A stretch of DNA of 64,000 bases from Streptomyces sp. NBC_00162 (GTDB lineage: Bacteria > Actinomycetota > Actinomycetes > Streptomycetales > Streptomycetaceae). Shown piece by piece: positions 8,233-17,147 of this stretch; the stretch's first letter is position 1, and every line of letters starts with the position of its first letter. The DNA is taken from the NCBI RefSeq assembly GCF_024611995.1, contig NZ_CP102509.1, forward strand, positions 7,936,001 through 8,000,000. Reading direction: 5' to 3'. The notes under the pieces are model-generated. The model was not told the DNA's origin and searched no databases. It saw only the letters and a list, made by a program, of their open reading frames with translations. A program made the translations under genes and the position numbers.

Positions 8233-9504
8233 GTGCACCCGTTCCACCGGCTGCGGCCGGCCCGCGTGTCCCTGCGCTGGAAGATCGCCGCCCTGGCCGC
8301 GGCCACGGCTTGCCTGGTCGCGGCGGCGGTGGGCGTGCTGGTGCACGTGTGGACCGCGGACGACATCCGGAACCGGGCCGAAGCACAGGCGTTCAACACC
8401 GTGTACTCGGCCATGGACACCTACCGGCGCACCGGAACGCTGGCGGACGGTGCCGAGCTCGATCCGGCCGAGCTGCCCGCCGCGCTGCGGCATCCGGCCG
8501 ACGGCAACCGGCGCACGGCCTATGACGGACGCGTCGACGGAAATCTGGGGCCGGTCGTATGGGCCGCCCAGCGCGTCGGCGGCCCGGACAGTGCGGTGCT
8601 CGCCGTCCGGGTCAACATGAGCCCGCAGCTCTACGACCTGCGGCGCCTCGACGCGGTCATGGCGGTGGCCTCGCTGGTCGCACTCGCGGCGGCCACGCCC
8701 CTGGCGGTCTACGGGGCCGGGTTGCTGGGACGGCGGCTGCGGCAGGTCTCCGAGACCGCGGGCCGGATCTCCGCCGGGGACCTGGATGCCCGGACCGGGC
8801 CCGCCAAGGGCCGCGACGAGGTGGCCGACATCGCCGCCACCGTCGACCTCATGGCCGACAGCCTCAGCCGACGGCTGCGCATCGAGCGCCAGTTCACCGC
8901 GGACGTGGCCCACGAGCTGCGCACCCCAGTCGGGGGCCTGCTGGCCGCCACCGACCTGCTGCCGCCCGGTGAGACGGAGGATCTGCTCCGGGCCCGGGTG
9001 CGCGACCTGCGCGGCCTGGTCGAGGACCTGCTGGAGATCTCCCGGCTGGACGCCGGCGCCGAACAGCCGGTCCGCGACCGTGTCCCGCTCGGCGCGGTCG
9101 TCTCCGAGGCCGTGGCGCGCACCGGCCTCGACACGCAGGTCAGCGTCGCCGTCGTCGCCGACGCGCAGGGTGCGGAGACCGCGCAGACGGTGGAGACCGA
9201 CCCGCGCCGCCTCGAACGGATCGTCAGCAACCTCGTCGTCAACGCCCACCGGCACGGAGACACCCCGGTGCAGGTCACCGTCGAGGGCCGTACGGTCGTC
9301 GTGCGCGACCACGGCCCCGGCTTCCCCGCGGACCTGCTGCTCGCCGGCCCCCGCCGCTTTCACACGGGCGCGACGGAGCGCGGCTCGGGCCACGGCCTGG
9401 GCCTGACCATCGCCCTGGGCCAGGCCCGGCTCCTGGGCGCCGAGCTGCGCCTGGACAACGCCCCGGACGGCGGCGCCGTCGCCACCCTGCGCCTGCCGGC
9501 CTGA
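8233..9504 (+). CDS. Sensor histidine kinase, OmpR-partner type
   Basis: A 423-residue sensor with a classic layout: TM1 (about 17-38), extracytoplasmic domain of about 100 residues, TM2 (about 141-165), HAMP (to about 215), HisKA with His227 (FTADVAHELRTPVGG) and HATPase with N box SNLVVNAHRHG and DHGPGFP. GTG start. It follows the response regulator after 4 bp and precedes an ABC transporter on the same strand, the arrangement typical of systems that sense cell-envelope stress or antimicrobial peptides. The ligand is unknown. Confidence 0.92.
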   Translation: MHPFHRLRPARVSLRWKIAALAAATACLVAAAVGVLVHVWTADDIRNRAEAQAFNTVYSAMDTYRRTGTLADGAELDPAELPAALRHPADGNRRTAYDGRVDGNLGPVVWAAQRVGGPDSAVLAVRVNMSPQLYDLRRLDAVMAVASLVALAAATPLAVYGAGLLGRRLRQVSETAGRISAGDLDARTGPAKGRDEVADIAATVDLMADSLSRRLRIERQFTADVAHELRTPVGGLLAATDLLPPGETEDLLRARVRDLRGLVEDLLEISRLDAGAEQPVRDRVPLGAVVSEAVARTGLDTQVSVAVVADAQGAETAQTVETDPRRLERIVSNLVVNAHRHGDTPVQVTVEGRTVVVRDHGPGFPADLLLAGPRRFHTGATERGSGHGLGLTIALGQARLLGAELRLDNAPDGGAVATLRLPA

Positions 9505-9631
9505 CCCGAGCGCCCGGCCGCTACAGAACCGATACGAAGCGGAGCGGAAGCCCGTACACGCCGGCCCAGGCCCCGATACGTTCCCCGGACACCCTTCGAA
9601 GTGCACCTTCCGCGCCCGAAGAGGAGTCCCC

Positions 9632-10423
9632 GTGACCGCCGATCGCATTGACACGCTCGACACGCTCACGCCGTACGCGACGGCCGGGATCGCGGCCGCC
9701 GCCACCGACCTGTCGAAGGTCTACGGCAGCGGCGACACCCGTGTCGTCGCCCTGGACCGTGTCAGCATCTCCTTCCGGGAGGGCGAGTTCACCGCGATCA
9801 TGGGTCCGTCCGGCTGTGGCAAGTCCACCCTGATGCACTGCACGGCCGGGCTCGACTCGTTCAGCTCCGGCTCCGTGCGCATCGGTACCACCGAACTGAG
9901 CGCGCTCGACGACCGGCAGCTCACCCAGCTGCGCCGCGACCGCATCGGCTTCATCTTCCAGGCCTTCAACCTGCTGCCGACGCTGACCGCGCTGGAGAAC
10001 ATCACGCTGCCGTTGACCATCGCCGGACGCCGGCCCGACCGGCAGTGGCTGGACCGCGTGGTCGCCATGGTGGGCCTCTCCCAGCGCCTCGGCCACCGGC
10101 CCGGACAGCTGTCCGGCGGGCAGCAGCAGCGCGTCGCGGTGGCCCGCGCCCTGGTTTCCCGTCCCGCGATCATCTTCGGCGACGAGCCCACCGGAAACCT
10201 CGACTCCCGCTCCGGCGCCGAAGTCCTCGGCTTCCTGCGCGACTCGGTGCGCGAGCTGGGCCAGACCGTGGTCATGGTCACCCACGACCCCGTCGCCGCC
10301 GCCTACGCCGACCGTGTGGTCTTCCTCTCCGACGGCCGCCTGGTCGACGAGATGACGCGTCCCACCCCGGACCGGGTGCTGGACCGGATGAAGGCGTTCG
10401 ACGCCCGCTCACGCACAAGCTGA
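9632..10423 (+). CDS. ABC transporter ATP-binding protein (MacB/LolD type)
   Basis: A 263-residue ATPase. Walker A is GPSGCGKS at 58-65, the signature is LSGGQQQR near 160, Walker B is IIFGDEPT near 180, and the switch His lies in MVTHDP. RDRIGFIFQAFNLLPTLTALENI marks the MacB/LolD subfamily. GTG start with GAGGAG a few bases upstream. It pairs with the FtsX permease 97 bp downstream, and both lie behind the two-component system, so efflux or membrane remodelling under its control is likely. Confidence 0.93.
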   Translation: MTADRIDTLDTLTPYATAGIAAAATDLSKVYGSGDTRVVALDRVSISFREGEFTAIMGPSGCGKSTLMHCTAGLDSFSSGSVRIGTTELSALDDRQLTQLRRDRIGFIFQAFNLLPTLTALENITLPLTIAGRRPDRQWLDRVVAMVGLSQRLGHRPGQLSGGQQQRVAVARALVSRPAIIFGDEPTGNLDSRSGAEVLGFLRDSVRELGQTVVMVTHDPVAAAYADRVVFLSDGRLVDEMTRPTPDRVLDRMKAFDARSRTS

Positions 10424-10424
10424 C

Positions 10425-10454
10425 CCGCCCGCGCCCGCGCCCGCGCCCGCGCCC
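10425..10454. repeat. CGCGCC hexanucleotide repeat
   Basis: Between the ATPase and permease genes the sequence is a tandem run of about four to five CGCGCC units. It lies between the stop of the ATPase and the start of the permease and could vary in length by slippage, changing spacing in the operon. No function is shown. Confidence 0.6.
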
Positions 10455-10520
10455 TCACCCCGGACCGAACCAGCCACCCGCTCGCATCCGCCGAGCCCGT
10501 CTCCCAGGATCCGCACCCCC

Positions 10521-13058
10521 ATGTTCCGTACCGCCCTGCGCAACGTTCTCGCGCACAAGGCCCGCCTGCTGATGACCGCCTTCGCGGTCATGCTCGGCGT
10601 CACCTTCATCTCCGGCAGCCTCGTCTTCGGCGACAGCCTGAACCGTGCCGCCACCGCCCGCGCGACCGCCGGCTACGAGCGCATCGCCGTCAGCGTCTTT
10701 CCCGAGGACTCCCGCGGCGGCAGCGGCGGACCGGCCGGCATCGACGCCGGCACCGTGAGCGCCCTCGCCAAGGTCCCCGGCGTCGCAGTCGCCGCGGGAC
10801 GGGTCGACGGATTCGCCGCCGTCGCCGGCCGCGACGGACGGCTGATCGGGCACGGCCCGGCCCACCGGGGTGGCAACTTCGCCCCGGGAGCGGATGGCAA
10901 GGACCCCGCCTACCGCTTCACCCAGGGTTCCGGCCCGACCGGCAACGGCACGATCGCCCTCGACGAGACCACCGCCGCGAACGGCGGCTACCGCGTCGGC
11001 GACACCGTGCGCGTCGGCACCAACCAGGGCGCCGCCTCCTACACCCTCAGCGGGGTCTTCCGCACCGACGGGACCACGCTGCCCGCCGGGGGCAGCCTGA
11101 CGCTGTTCACCGACGACACCGCCCAGCGCCTCTTCCTCCAGCCCGGCCGCTACCAGAACATCGAACTCACGGCCGCCCCCGACGCTGACGTGCAGCAGCT
11201 CCTCACCCGCGTCGAAGCGGTGCTGCCCCAGGGCACCGGCGCAGCCACCGGAGCCCAGCTCGCCCGGATCCAGGCGAACCTCGCCACCAACGACAGCGAC
11301 ACCATGAGCCAGATCCTGCTGGGTTTCGCCGCGGTCGCCCTGTTCGTCGCCACCTTCCTCATCTCCAACACCTTCACCATGCTCGTCGCCCGACGCACCA
11401 GGGAACTGGCCCTGATGCGGGCCGTCGGCGCCTCGCGCAAGCAGGTGCGCCGCACCCTGCTGACCGAGTCCCTCCTCGTCGGCGCGGTCGCCTCCGCGGC
11501 CGGCCTCGCCGTCGGCACCGGGGTCGCCGCCCTGCTCCAGACACTCTTCGCCCCCGCCGATACCCCGGCCGGCCCGCTGGTGGTCACCCCTGGCACCGTG
11601 ATCACGTCCATGCTGGTCGGCACGGCCCTGCCCATGGTCGCCGCATGGCTTCCGATCCGCCGGGCCATGGCCATCCCGCCCGTCGCCGCGCTCAGCGCCG
11701 CCGAGCCCACGGCCCCCGCGCGCGCCGGCTCGCTGCGCAGCGGCCTCAGCGCCGCGCTGGTGCTCACCGGCACCGCCGCCACCGTGTACGGGGCCCTCAC
11801 CACGGGGAAGGACGCCCGGACCGTCATCGGCCTCGGCGCGGCCCTCACCCTGACCGGGGCGATCGGCTTCATACCGCTGCTGTCCCGGCCGTTCGTCGCC
11901 CTGCTCCAGCCGCTGCTGACCCGCCTCCACCCGGTGTACGGCAACCTCGCCGCCCGCAACACCGTGCGCGACCCGCGCCGCACCGGCGCCACCGCCGCCG
12001 CGCTCGCCATCGCCCTGACCCTCGCCTCGGGCCTGTCCGTCCTCGGGGCCTCCGCCTCCCAGTACCTCGACCGCGCGACCACCCACGACTTCACCGCCGA
12101 CTACCTGGTGAAGCCCGCCGACGGCGCCCTGCGGATGACCCCCGCCACCGCGGAGCCCCTCAGGAAGCTGCCCGGCGTCGCATTCAGCCCGCTCAACCAG
12201 TCCACCGAGTACCACCTGGCCGGTACCTCCTCCGTCCTGACCGGCGTCGACCCCGCCGCCATCGGCCGACTGCTGCGGTACGACGTGGTCGAGGGCTCTC
12301 TCGACTGCCTCGCCAAGGGCCAGATCGCCGTGGCCGACTTCAAGGCAAGGGCGGCCGGCTGGCACCTCGGTCAGACCCTCCCCCTGAAGCGTCAGGACGA
12401 CCAGAGCGGCAGCGTCACCATCGGCGCCATCTACCGGGCCGACGAACAGAGCAACCTGCTGCCCAGCATCACCGCACCCGACTCCCTCGTCGCCCGCTAC
12501 GACTCCAACCCGAACAACGCCGGGATCCTCGTCGCCACGGACGGCGGACCCGGCCCGGCCGCGCTCGGCAATCTCACCCACGCCCTCGGCGACAACCCCG
12601 CACTGGCCGTCCTCGACGAGGCGGACCTCCGCGCCCAGGACAGCAGCGGCATCGGAGACCAGCTCAACGTCTTCTACGCCCTGCTGAGCATGGCCCTGGC
12701 GATCGCCGCGCTGGGTATCGCCAACACCCTCGCGATGTCCGTCCTCGAACGCCGCAAGGAGATCGGCACCCTGCGCGCCCTCGGTGTGGATCGCGCCGGC
12801 GTGACCCGGATGATCCGCCTGGAGGCCCTGCTCCTCGGCGGGCTCGGCGCGACCCTCGGCACGGTCCTGGGCGTCTTCCTGGGCTGGGCGCTCGGACGCA
12901 CCCTCCAGGAAAGCGTCGTGGGCTACACGCTGGTGGTTCCCTGGGGGCGCCTCGCTCTCGGCGTGCTCATCGCCCTGGCAGGCGCCCTGGTCGCCTCGCT
13001 CTGGCCGGCCCGCAGGGCCGCCCGCGTCGACATTCCCGCCGCGACGGCGGCGCAGTGA
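10521..13058 (+). CDS. FtsX-family ABC transporter permease
   Basis: An 845-residue permease with the duplicated FtsX layout of large actinobacterial members. One TM lies at the N terminus (about 17-37), followed by a large extracytoplasmic domain. Three TM helices surround TMLVARRTRELALMRAVGA, then come further TM helices, a second periplasmic domain and a last FtsX unit with SVLERRKEIGTLRALGV. The two R-(R/K)-(T/K)-x-E-(L/I) coupling motifs are the sites that contact the ATPase. With the upstream ATPase it should form a mechanotransmission or efflux transporter rather than an importer; no substrate-binding protein is nearby. Confidence 0.92.
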   Translation: MFRTALRNVLAHKARLLMTAFAVMLGVTFISGSLVFGDSLNRAATARATAGYERIAVSVFPEDSRGGSGGPAGIDAGTVSALAKVPGVAVAAGRVDGFAAVAGRDGRLIGHGPAHRGGNFAPGADGKDPAYRFTQGSGPTGNGTIALDETTAANGGYRVGDTVRVGTNQGAASYTLSGVFRTDGTTLPAGGSLTLFTDDTAQRLFLQPGRYQNIELTAAPDADVQQLLTRVEAVLPQGTGAATGAQLARIQANLATNDSDTMSQILLGFAAVALFVATFLISNTFTMLVARRTRELALMRAVGASRKQVRRTLLTESLLVGAVASAAGLAVGTGVAALLQTLFAPADTPAGPLVVTPGTVITSMLVGTALPMVAAWLPIRRAMAIPPVAALSAAEPTAPARAGSLRSGLSAALVLTGTAATVYGALTTGKDARTVIGLGAALTLTGAIGFIPLLSRPFVALLQPLLTRLHPVYGNLAARNTVRDPRRTGATAAALAIALTLASGLSVLGASASQYLDRATTHDFTADYLVKPADGALRMTPATAEPLRKLPGVAFSPLNQSTEYHLAGTSSVLTGVDPAAIGRLLRYDVVEGSLDCLAKGQIAVADFKARAAGWHLGQTLPLKRQDDQSGSVTIGAIYRADEQSNLLPSITAPDSLVARYDSNPNNAGILVATDGGPGPAALGNLTHALGDNPALAVLDEADLRAQDSSGIGDQLNVFYALLSMALAIAALGIANTLAMSVLERRKEIGTLRALGVDRAGVTRMIRLEALLLGGLGATLGTVLGVFLGWALGRTLQESVVGYTLVVPWGRLALGVLIALAGALVASLWPARRAARVDIPAATAAQ

Positions 13059-13108
13059 CCGCTCGCCCGAAGCGGCTCTTCGCAGCTGAGCCCGGGTGAG
13101 CCGCCCTT

Positions 13109-14254
13109 TCAGCGACCCCCGCGGGCGTTGAGCCGGGCGGCCTGGCGCGTCAGGTGGTCGCGCTCGGCGAGGTTGGGTGCCTTTCGGGCCGCCTCGGCGT
13201 ACAGTCGCGCCGCCGTCGCCAGGTCGCCGTCGCGCTCGTGGAGGTACGCCGCCACCGCGGCATGGCGGGGCAGCGACTCGTCCAGCGCCGCGAGCGCCGT
13301 CAGGCCGGCCCGCGGTCCGTCCGCCTCGCCGACGGCCACCGCACGGTTGAGCCGGACGACCGGGCTGTCCGTCAGCCGCGCGAGCTCGTCGTACCACTCG
13401 ACGATCTGCACCCAGTCGGTCTCCTCTGCGGTGGGCGCGTCCGCGTGGAGTGCCGCGATGGCGGCCTGGGCCTGGAACTCGCCCAGCCGGTCGCGGGCGA
13501 GGGCCGCCTGCAGGATCCCGACGCCCTCGGCGATCGACCCGGTGTCCCACCGGCCGCGGTCCTGCTCGGCGAGCGGCACCAGGCTGCCGTCGGGCGCGGT
13601 CCGGGCCGCGCGCCGGGCATGGTGGAGCAGCATGAGGGCGAGCAGCCCCGCCACCTCGGGGTGGTCGATCGCCGCCGCGAGCTGCCGGGTGAGCCGGATG
13701 GCCTCGGCGGCGAGGTCGACGTCGCCGGAGTAGCCCTCGTTGAAGACCAGGTAGAGGACGCGCAGCACGGTGGCGACGTCGCCGGGCTGGTCGAACCGCA
13801 CGCCGGAGACGGTGCGTTTGGCCCGGCTGATGCGCTGTGCCATGGTCGCCTCGGGCACCAGGTAGGCCTGGGCGATCTGGCGGGTGGTCAGCCCGCCGAC
13901 GGCGCGCAGCGTGAGCGCGACCGCGGACGACGGCGTCAGGGACGGGTGGGCGCACAGGAAGTAGAGCTGGAGCGTGTCGTCCGCCGCGGGGGCGGGCCCG
14001 GGCGCCGGCTCCTCGTCGACGAGGTCCTCACGCCGGCGGCGGGCGGTGTCCGACCGGGTCGCGTCGAGGAACTTGCGCCAGGCCACGGTGACCAGCCAGC
14101 CCTTCGGGTCCCGCGGCTGGTCGGCCGGCCAGACGCGGACCGCCTCGACCAGCGCGTCCTGCACGGCGTCCTCGGCCGCCGCGAAGTCTGCTCCGCGGCG
14201 GACGAGGATCCCGAGCACGCTCGGCGTGAGGCTCCGCAGGAGGGCCTCGTTCAT
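13109..14254 (-). CDS. ECF RNA polymerase sigma factor, ECF42 type with C-terminal TPR-like extension
   Basis: A 381-residue sigma factor, twice the usual ECF length. Region 2 includes AAEDAVQDALVEAVRVWP (about 24-41). Region 4 is near 105-155 (GLTTRQIAQAYLVPEATMAQRISRAK). The C-terminal 200 residues are helical TPR-like repeats (RLNRAVAVGEADGPRAGLTAL), which replace the anti-sigma factor in this group. The partner DGPF protein lies directly upstream with a 1-bp gap. Members of this group are known to sit beside DGPF genes and to drive them; the physiological signal is not established. Confidence 0.9.
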   Translation of the reverse strand: MNEALLRSLTPSVLGILVRRGADFAAAEDAVQDALVEAVRVWPADQPRDPKGWLVTVAWRKFLDATRSDTARRRREDLVDEEPAPGPAPAADDTLQLYFLCAHPSLTPSSAVALTLRAVGGLTTRQIAQAYLVPEATMAQRISRAKRTVSGVRFDQPGDVATVLRVLYLVFNEGYSGDVDLAAEAIRLTRQLAAAIDHPEVAGLLALMLLHHARRAARTAPDGSLVPLAEQDRGRWDTGSIAEGVGILQAALARDRLGEFQAQAAIAALHADAPTAEETDWVQIVEWYDELARLTDSPVVRLNRAVAVGEADGPRAGLTALAALDESLPRHAAVAAYLHERDGDLATAARLYAEAARKAPNLAERDHLTRQAARLNARGGR

Positions 14255-14255
14255 C

Positions 14256-14669
14256 TCAGTGGCAGTCGGAGATGGTGGGCGGCGCGGCCAGGAACGGGCG
14301 CACCTCCAGCCACTCGTGGATCGGCTGCCCGCCCGCCCCGGGGGCGGCCGACAGCTCCCCGGCCAGCTCGACGGCGCGCTCGTAGCTGTCGACGTCGATC
14401 ACCATCCAGCCGGCGATGAGGTCCTTGGTCTCGGCGAACGGGCCGTCGGTGACCGGCGGCCGCCCCTCGCCGTCGTACCGGACCCACGCCCCCTCGGGGG
14501 CGAGCGCCTGCCCGTCGACGAACTCGCCGGTCCCCTCGAGCCGGTCCGCGAAGTCCCGCATGTACTGGACGTGCGCCGAGATCTCCTCCGGCGCCCACTT
14601 GTCCATGGGCACGTCGTTGACCGGGGTCGGAGCGCCGCGGTAGTGCTTGAGCAGCAGGTACTTGGCCAT
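14256..14669 (-). CDS. YciI-like DGPF-domain protein
   Basis: A 137-residue protein with the family's hallmark D-G-P-F in PPVTDGPFAETKDLIAGWMV (about residues 70-90) and a ferredoxin-like fold beginning MAKYLLLKHYRGAP. YciI-like proteins are small alpha/beta barrels; some are hydrolases, but the activity of DGPF members is unproven. It is the first gene of a two-gene operon with the ECF42-type sigma factor and is probably that factor's main target. GGAGAAAC just upstream of the ATG supports the start. Confidence 0.9.
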   Translation of the reverse strand: MAKYLLLKHYRGAPTPVNDVPMDKWAPEEISAHVQYMRDFADRLEGTGEFVDGQALAPEGAWVRYDGEGRPPVTDGPFAETKDLIAGWMVIDVDSYERAVELAGELSAAPGAGGQPIHEWLEVRPFLAAPPTISDCH

Positions 14670-14720
14670 GGTGTTTCTCCTCGGTGCTGGTGCGATCCAT
14701 TGTGGTCGCGTTCACTGCAG

Positions 14721-14748
14721 GGACGGAGCCAGTCACGCGTTCTCGACA
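14721..14748 (-). promoter_or_regulatory. Candidate ECF42-dependent promoter of the DGPF-sigma operon
   Basis: On the minus strand TGTCGA at 14748-14743 is followed after 17 bases by CGTCC at 14725-14721. This agrees with the TGTCGA / CG(A/T)C type of promoter I recall for ECF42 sigma factors. Transcription would begin about 45 bases upstream of the DGPF start codon, so the sigma factor would activate its own operon. The match is by eye and the consensus is from memory. Confidence 0.55.
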
Positions 14749-14883
14749 TCACCGCATGAAGTCTTTTTTGCTGCCCCCGGGCATCCTCATGGCCGGATGC
14801 GGAAACAGTGGGATAATTCTGTTTGGGGAGACAGCTGTGGCGTACGTGAACGAGAAGCTCGGGCGGCTCCAAGGAGGAGCGTG

Positions 14884-17136
14884 ATGGGCACCCCCGCAGC
14901 GCGCATCGCTGACCTGCTGGAGGGCGCGACGACGGCTTCCAACCCTCCCGCACGTCCTCCGCCTCCGGTCCCGGAGGAATCACCGCGCACCGACGGCCCG
15001 ACCGTCAACATCATCGTGATCTGGGGTGACCTCGCGGAGGTCGCCGCCGATCTGCACGTCACCGGGCACTACCAGTCGGTCGTGCCCGCCGCCGCAGAGC
15101 TCGCACTGGACCGCGCCATATCCGTCGGCCCCCGTCAGCTCATCACGGAGCACACCAAGCTCGGCTGGGTCGACGCCCAGTTGGGGGAGGTCACGTACTT
15201 CCCCTGCAAAGGGGGAGCGGTGCGGTCCGCCGCCGTAGTCGGCATGGGCCCGATGGGCACCCTGACGGAGCGCCGCGCCGTCCAGATGTATTCGTCACTG
15301 CTGGGCGAAGCGGTGGCGCTCGGACACGTCGCGACCATGGCGACCGTGCTCATCGGATCGGGCACGGGCAATCTGAGCGTCAATCAGGCGACCCGCGCCC
15401 TCGTCAGGGGATTCGCCGGAGCCCTGGCCCCGCTGGGCCCGCCGACACCGCCGCCCCGCCTCACCGAGGTGTACGTCGTGGAGGTCGACCGGCTGCGCGC
15501 CGAGCAGCTCCACCTCGCCCTGGCCAAAGCCGCCGCGAAGCTGCCGCAGCTGCGGATCGGCCCGGAACTGCGCGAGGAGAGCGGCGGCCGGCTGTTCGCA
15601 CCCTCTGCGGCCGTGTACGCGCTGGCGGCGCTGACCAGGCTCGCCGGGCCGGCGGGCGCGGGCGCCGGAGTTCCCGCTCCGGAAGGCGCTCCGGAAGGCG
15701 CCTCCGAAGGCCCGCCGGACGGCCCGGACCCGCCACCGGCCGAGGAGGAAGCCCTGCGCACGGTACTGGCCGGCTTCGACCCCGATATCCGGGGAAAGAT
15801 CCGCGAACAACTGGCACTTCTGGCCGAAGTGCAGCGCACCGACCTGTCCTTGACGGTGGGGCGGTCCGTGGAGGGCCCGGAGGGCTCCGTACCCGTGCGG
15901 ATGTCCGTCCAGTCGGGCGTCGGCGGCCTGCGCTGGGCGGCGCTGACCGGGCGGGCCACCGTACCGGAACGGCTCGTCCCCGTGGAGATGGGCCTGCTGC
16001 GGGAGCTCGTCGACCGGCTGACGGAGCCGAGTGTCGAGGACGCGCGCGAACTGCCCGACCTGCTGTCCCGGTTCGTGGTGCCGCCGGACTTCCAGCGGCT
16101 GCTCACCGACGACGCGACGGTGCTGCTGGAACTGGACCGCGACACGGCCTCCGTGCCCTGGGAGTTCCTCGCCGAGATCCAGCAGGCCGGCGGTGAGAGA
16201 CGCGATCCCCTGGCGATCCGCACCCAGCTGTCCCGGCAACTGCGCACGCCCTACTCGCGCGTGATGAGCGAGGGGCTGTCGGACGGACCGCTGCGCGCCC
16301 TGGTGATCGGCGACCCGGGAGACCCGGAGAAGGGCTTCCAGCTGCCGGGAGCCCGCGCCGAGGCCCTTGCCGTCGCCACCCGGCTCAAGGACCTGGGAGT
16401 CAAGGTCACCCTCTTCGTCGGCGCGGCGAACTCCGTCCGGCAGCCCGGCGTCGACCCCGCGAGGCGCCTGGACGTCCTGCGGGTCCTGCTGTGCGGGGGC
16501 AACCACATCGTCCACTACTGCGGCCACAGCGACTTCGACTTCTCCGGTACGGGACGGCGCTCGGGCTGGGTCTTCGCGGACGGCCTGCTGACCGCCCAGG
16601 AACTGGCACTGCTCGAACGGCCGCCCCTCATCGTCGTGGCCAACGCCTGCTACACGGCCCGGCTAGGCGGCTCCACCGGCCCCGGCACGGGTGCCGGAAC
16701 CGGAACCGGTACCGGCCCCGGCACGGGTACCGGCGCGGGCTCCCAGGCCGGACCACCCGGCGTGGCGGACCAGAGCCCGTGGGGGAACCCGCAGGCCGCG
16801 CTCGTGCCGAGCCTCGCCGACGAGTTCCTCCGCATGGGTGTCGGGCACTACATCGGGGCTGCCTGGCGGATCCCCGACGAACAAGGGGTCACCTTCGCCC
16901 AACAGTTCTACACGCACCTGTTCACGGGCGGGTCGAGCGAGGCGGCGCCGACGGTGGGCAGTGCCGTCCGCACGGCCCGCAGGAAGCTCTACGAGCAGCG
17001 CGCCGGGGGACAGCAGGATGCGGACGCCGCGTCGAACGGGCAGCGGTGGAGCGCGTGGGCCGCGTACCAGCACTACGGGGACGCGGCCGACCCGTTCGTG
17101 CGACCCGAAGCGTCCGACCGACCAGGGGGCAGTTAG
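14884..17136 (+). CDS. CHAT-domain (caspase-like) protease with N-terminal M17-N/macro-like domain
   Basis: A 750-residue protein. The C-terminal region (about 470-745) is a CHAT peptidase with the His/Cys dyad visible: HYCGHS with His548 and NACYTA with Cys589. Residues about 35-195 (IIVIWGDLAEVAADLHVTGH; VVGMGPMGTLT) look like the macro-type N-terminal domain of M17 leucyl aminopeptidases, without the catalytic M17 domain. A Pro/Glu-rich linker follows, then a helical and beta region. Right after Cys589 is a Gly-Thr low-complexity loop. AAGGAGGA lies 6 bases upstream of the ATG (a GTG sits just before it). The lipase gene starts 11 bp downstream, its ribosome-binding site overlapping this stop. 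Cellular role unknown; see findings. Confidence 0.82.
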   Translation: MGTPAARIADLLEGATTASNPPARPPPPVPEESPRTDGPTVNIIVIWGDLAEVAADLHVTGHYQSVVPAAAELALDRAISVGPRQLITEHTKLGWVDAQLGEVTYFPCKGGAVRSAAVVGMGPMGTLTERRAVQMYSSLLGEAVALGHVATMATVLIGSGTGNLSVNQATRALVRGFAGALAPLGPPTPPPRLTEVYVVEVDRLRAEQLHLALAKAAAKLPQLRIGPELREESGGRLFAPSAAVYALAALTRLAGPAGAGAGVPAPEGAPEGASEGPPDGPDPPPAEEEALRTVLAGFDPDIRGKIREQLALLAEVQRTDLSLTVGRSVEGPEGSVPVRMSVQSGVGGLRWAALTGRATVPERLVPVEMGLLRELVDRLTEPSVEDARELPDLLSRFVVPPDFQRLLTDDATVLLELDRDTASVPWEFLAEIQQAGGERRDPLAIRTQLSRQLRTPYSRVMSEGLSDGPLRALVIGDPGDPEKGFQLPGARAEALAVATRLKDLGVKVTLFVGAANSVRQPGVDPARRLDVLRVLLCGGNHIVHYCGHSDFDFSGTGRRSGWVFADGLLTAQELALLERPPLIVVANACYTARLGGSTGPGTGAGTGTGTGPGTGTGAGSQAGPPGVADQSPWGNPQAALVPSLADEFLRMGVGHYIGAAWRIPDEQGVTFAQQFYTHLFTGGSSEAAPTVGSAVRTARRKLYEQRAGGQQDADAASNGQRWSAWAAYQHYGDAADPFVRPEASDRPGGS
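16672..16743 (+). repeat. Gly-Thr low-complexity repeat inside the CHAT domain
   Basis: About 24 codons made of G-T, G-P and G-A units, built from near-repeats of ACCGGC/ACGGGT, lie 8 residues after the catalytic Cys. This position is normally a loop beside the substrate cleft, so the insert may gate access or simply reflect slippage of the GC-rich repeat. Confidence 0.7.
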
Positions 17137-17147
17137 GAGGTCCGCTC

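Noticed and set aside
10455..13955. Very long open frame (about 1166 codons) on the minus strand across the FtsX permease and into the sigma-factor gene
   Set aside because: It is antisense to a well-supported permease, its product is low-complexity Gly/Val/Glu/Ala/Arg text, and such frames are normal shadows in high-GC DNA.
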